Assembly: GCA_934249265.1 (NCBI GenBank)
Contig: CAKQKQ010000002.1
Location: 1-64,000 of the forward strand
Reading direction: 5' to 3'
DNA from: an uncultured Clostridia bacterium
Lineage (GTDB): Bacteria; Bacillota; Clostridia; Christensenellales; Borkfalkiaceae
DNA: 64,000 nucleotides
Shown: one piece after another, positions 62,804 to 64,000 of the stretch
Numbering within the stretch: position 1 is the stretch's first letter
Layout of the letters: each line of letters opens with the position of its first letter
Notes under the pieces: model-generated
What the model was told of the DNA's origin: nothing
Database searches by the model: none
The model's input: only the letters and a program-made list of their open reading frames with translations
Translations under genes and position numbers: made by a program

Positions 62804-64000
62804 ATGAAAAACTCTTCCGCATACTGTTTGAAAAACGGAATATTGTATATAAACGGCAAGGCGTCGTTCGGTATAGGCAGTCATTATTATCCGTCTTACC
62901 ACCCGCATAAAGTGCCCGTGCCGGAAAACGGCGACAGACTCGGCGAAATGAAAAGAGATTTCGCCGATATGAAAGCCGCGCATATCAACGTCGTTCGCAC
63001 GGCGGCAATAGGCGACTTTACCGCCGCCGACAACGGCATAAAAGGCAGTTTTCCTTTGGGTAAAAGCATCGCGGAAGAACTTGAAAAATGCGGCATAGCC
63101 TTGTTTGTAAGGCTAAACGGTTATTACAGCGGACTCAACAATTATCACGACGAAAAAATGGTTGACGAAAACGGAAAACCGTTAAATTCGTGCTGGTCTC
63201 AATTTATCACAAACAGCGTTTGTCACAAACAAGCAAAAGCCGACAACGAAAAAGTTACGGCTGTCGGCGCAGATTATTTCGGTGATTTTGACAACGTGGT
63301 CGGTTTTCAAATTTACAACGAGCCGGCTCTTCCGTGCAACGGGTTTTACGATTACAACCCGAGCATGCTCGAAGAATACAAAAAATACCGAAAAGAAAAG
63401 GGCATGGATGCGAATTTACAGCCGCCCCGCCGCAGACCTTATTACGACGAATCCCCTAAAGATTGGATAGATTGGCGAATTTTCAACTTTGAAAAATTCA
63501 ACGGATATTTAAACGATTTGGCATCGGTTGCGAAAAAAAGCCAACCCCAAGCGGAAACGTTTACTTGCATGACGTGTTGTCCCGTGCAAATAGGCAGCAC
63601 CATGAGAGCGGCTGATTATTTCCGCATTGCCGAAAAAATGGATTTGGTGGGCATGACCCTTTACCTTGACTGTAAAGGCGCGTTTTATTACGAACATGCG
63701 CGCGTTATGGATTACGCCGAAAGCGCGGCGGCGATTTTTAAAAAGCATTTTTGGCTTATCGAATACAACGCTAAAACGGACATGTCTGCGCGCGATTTCG
63801 AGGTGGAAACCTACGCGGCTATAGGCAGCGGAGCAAAGGGCATAATGTATTATCAATGGCGCGGAGATTACGTCTTTGATAATTCGCCCGAACCGAACGG
63901 CTACGGCATGGTTTACAACGATTTAAGCAAGACCAAAAAATACGACAAAGCAATGAAAATGCACGAAATGCTTTATCGTTTAAGCGACAAACTCGTGACT
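62804..64000 (+). CDS. GH42-like beta-glycosidase, 3' truncated by window edge
   Basis: 399 residues are visible and the frame is open to the last base. AAGGT precedes the ATG. There is no signal peptide, so it is cytosolic. 'FGIGSHYYPSYHP' near the start and 'DFADMKAAHINVVRTA' resemble GH42/GH35-type beta-galactosidases. 'VGFQIYNEPAL' places Glu173 as acid/base and 'FWLIEYNAKT' places Glu320 as nucleophile, both as in clan GH-A; 'KGIMYYQWRGD' also fits GH42. Its position 50 bases after the binding-protein gene suggests it hydrolyses the oligosaccharide that system imports. The exact family needs the missing half. Confidence 0.8.
   Translation, partial: MKNSSAYCLKNGILYINGKASFGIGSHYYPSYHPHKVPVPENGDRLGEMKRDFADMKAAHINVVRTAAIGDFTAADNGIKGSFPLGKSIAEELEKCGIALFVRLNGYYSGLNNYHDEKMVDENGKPLNSCWSQFITNSVCHKQAKADNEKVTAVGADYFGDFDNVVGFQIYNEPALPCNGFYDYNPSMLEEYKKYRKEKGMDANLQPPRRRPYYDESPKDWIDWRIFNFEKFNGYLNDLASVAKKSQPQAETFTCMTCCPVQIGSTMRAADYFRIAEKMDLVGMTLYLDCKGAFYYEHARVMDYAESAAAIFKKHFWLIEYNAKTDMSARDFEVETYAAIGSGAKGIMYYQWRGDYVFDNSPEPNGYGMVYNDLSKTKKYDKAMKMHEMLYRLSDKLVT

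Noticed and set aside
1..64000. tRNA, rRNA, prophage or insertion-sequence transposase
   Set aside because: I read both strands for T-loop motifs, phage structural proteins and transposase signatures and saw none; without a tool small RNAs could be missed.

Overview
The window looks like a chromosomal contig from an anaerobic, fermentative member of the Bacillota (Clostridia). It is moderately AT-rich, with strong AGGAGG-type ribosome binding sites, TTGaca/TGnTATAAT promoters, a glycyl-radical enzyme with its activase, pyruvate phosphate dikinase, and Clostridia-style DUF1292, RuvX and VanW genes. Large secreted glycan-degrading proteins suggest a gut or rumen polysaccharide user, possibly an uncultured Christensenellales-like lineage. 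That placement is inference; no rRNA or tRNA gene was found to fix it.

Layout. 1-10.6 kb: three large secreted or surface proteins (a CBM9-like repeat protein cut by the window edge, a 2024-aa clan GH-D-like glycosidase with several binding modules, and an InlB/Flg_new repeat protein). 10.7-13.5 kb: glycyl-radical activase plus a short divergent glycyl-radical enzyme. 13.8-16.1 kb: coiled-coil membrane protein plus Cof-type HAD phosphatase. 16.3-30.3 kb: mostly housekeeping genes (vanW-like, ychF, argS, HAD phosphatase, mscL, ruvX, DUF1292, galE, a FliB-like protein) and membrane proteins. 31.2-33.9 kb: ppdK. 34.1-35.9 kb: small nuclease cassette (Mrr-like endonuclease and an RNase III-fold protein with altered catalytic residues). 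36.3-39.9 kb: FAD oxidoreductase, then a likely guanidine-IV riboswitch in front of a MATE exporter, separated by a 17-bp tandem array. 40-64 kb: carbohydrate-utilisation region with GH13, an SLH-bearing clan GH-A enzyme, a surface binding protein, a GH5 lipoprotein, GH36, GH94, a frameshifted GH1, a polysaccharide deacetylase, a CUT1-type ABC sugar importer and a GH42-like enzyme running off the end.

How it fits together. The surface proteins bind and cleave polysaccharide, the GH5 lipoprotein acts at the membrane, the ABC system imports oligosaccharides, and GH94, GH36, GH1 and GH13 finish degradation in the cytosol. GH94 phosphorolysis plus PPDK would suit an energy-saving, pyrophosphate-linked metabolism. 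The combination GH5, GH94, GH1 and GH36 fits beta-glucan, glucomannan or galactose-substituted plant glycans, but the exact substrate cannot be read from sequence.

Two genome-wide themes stand out. First, three exported proteins end in the same tripartite tail (Lys-Gly-Cys, a hydrophobic segment, a basic end), which looks like an uncharacterised C-terminal sorting signal. Second, intergenic DNA carries at least 14 copies of a roughly 35-40 bp imperfect palindrome with core ATACGTAT, sometimes overlapping a gene's stop codon, plus several unrelated short tandem arrays.
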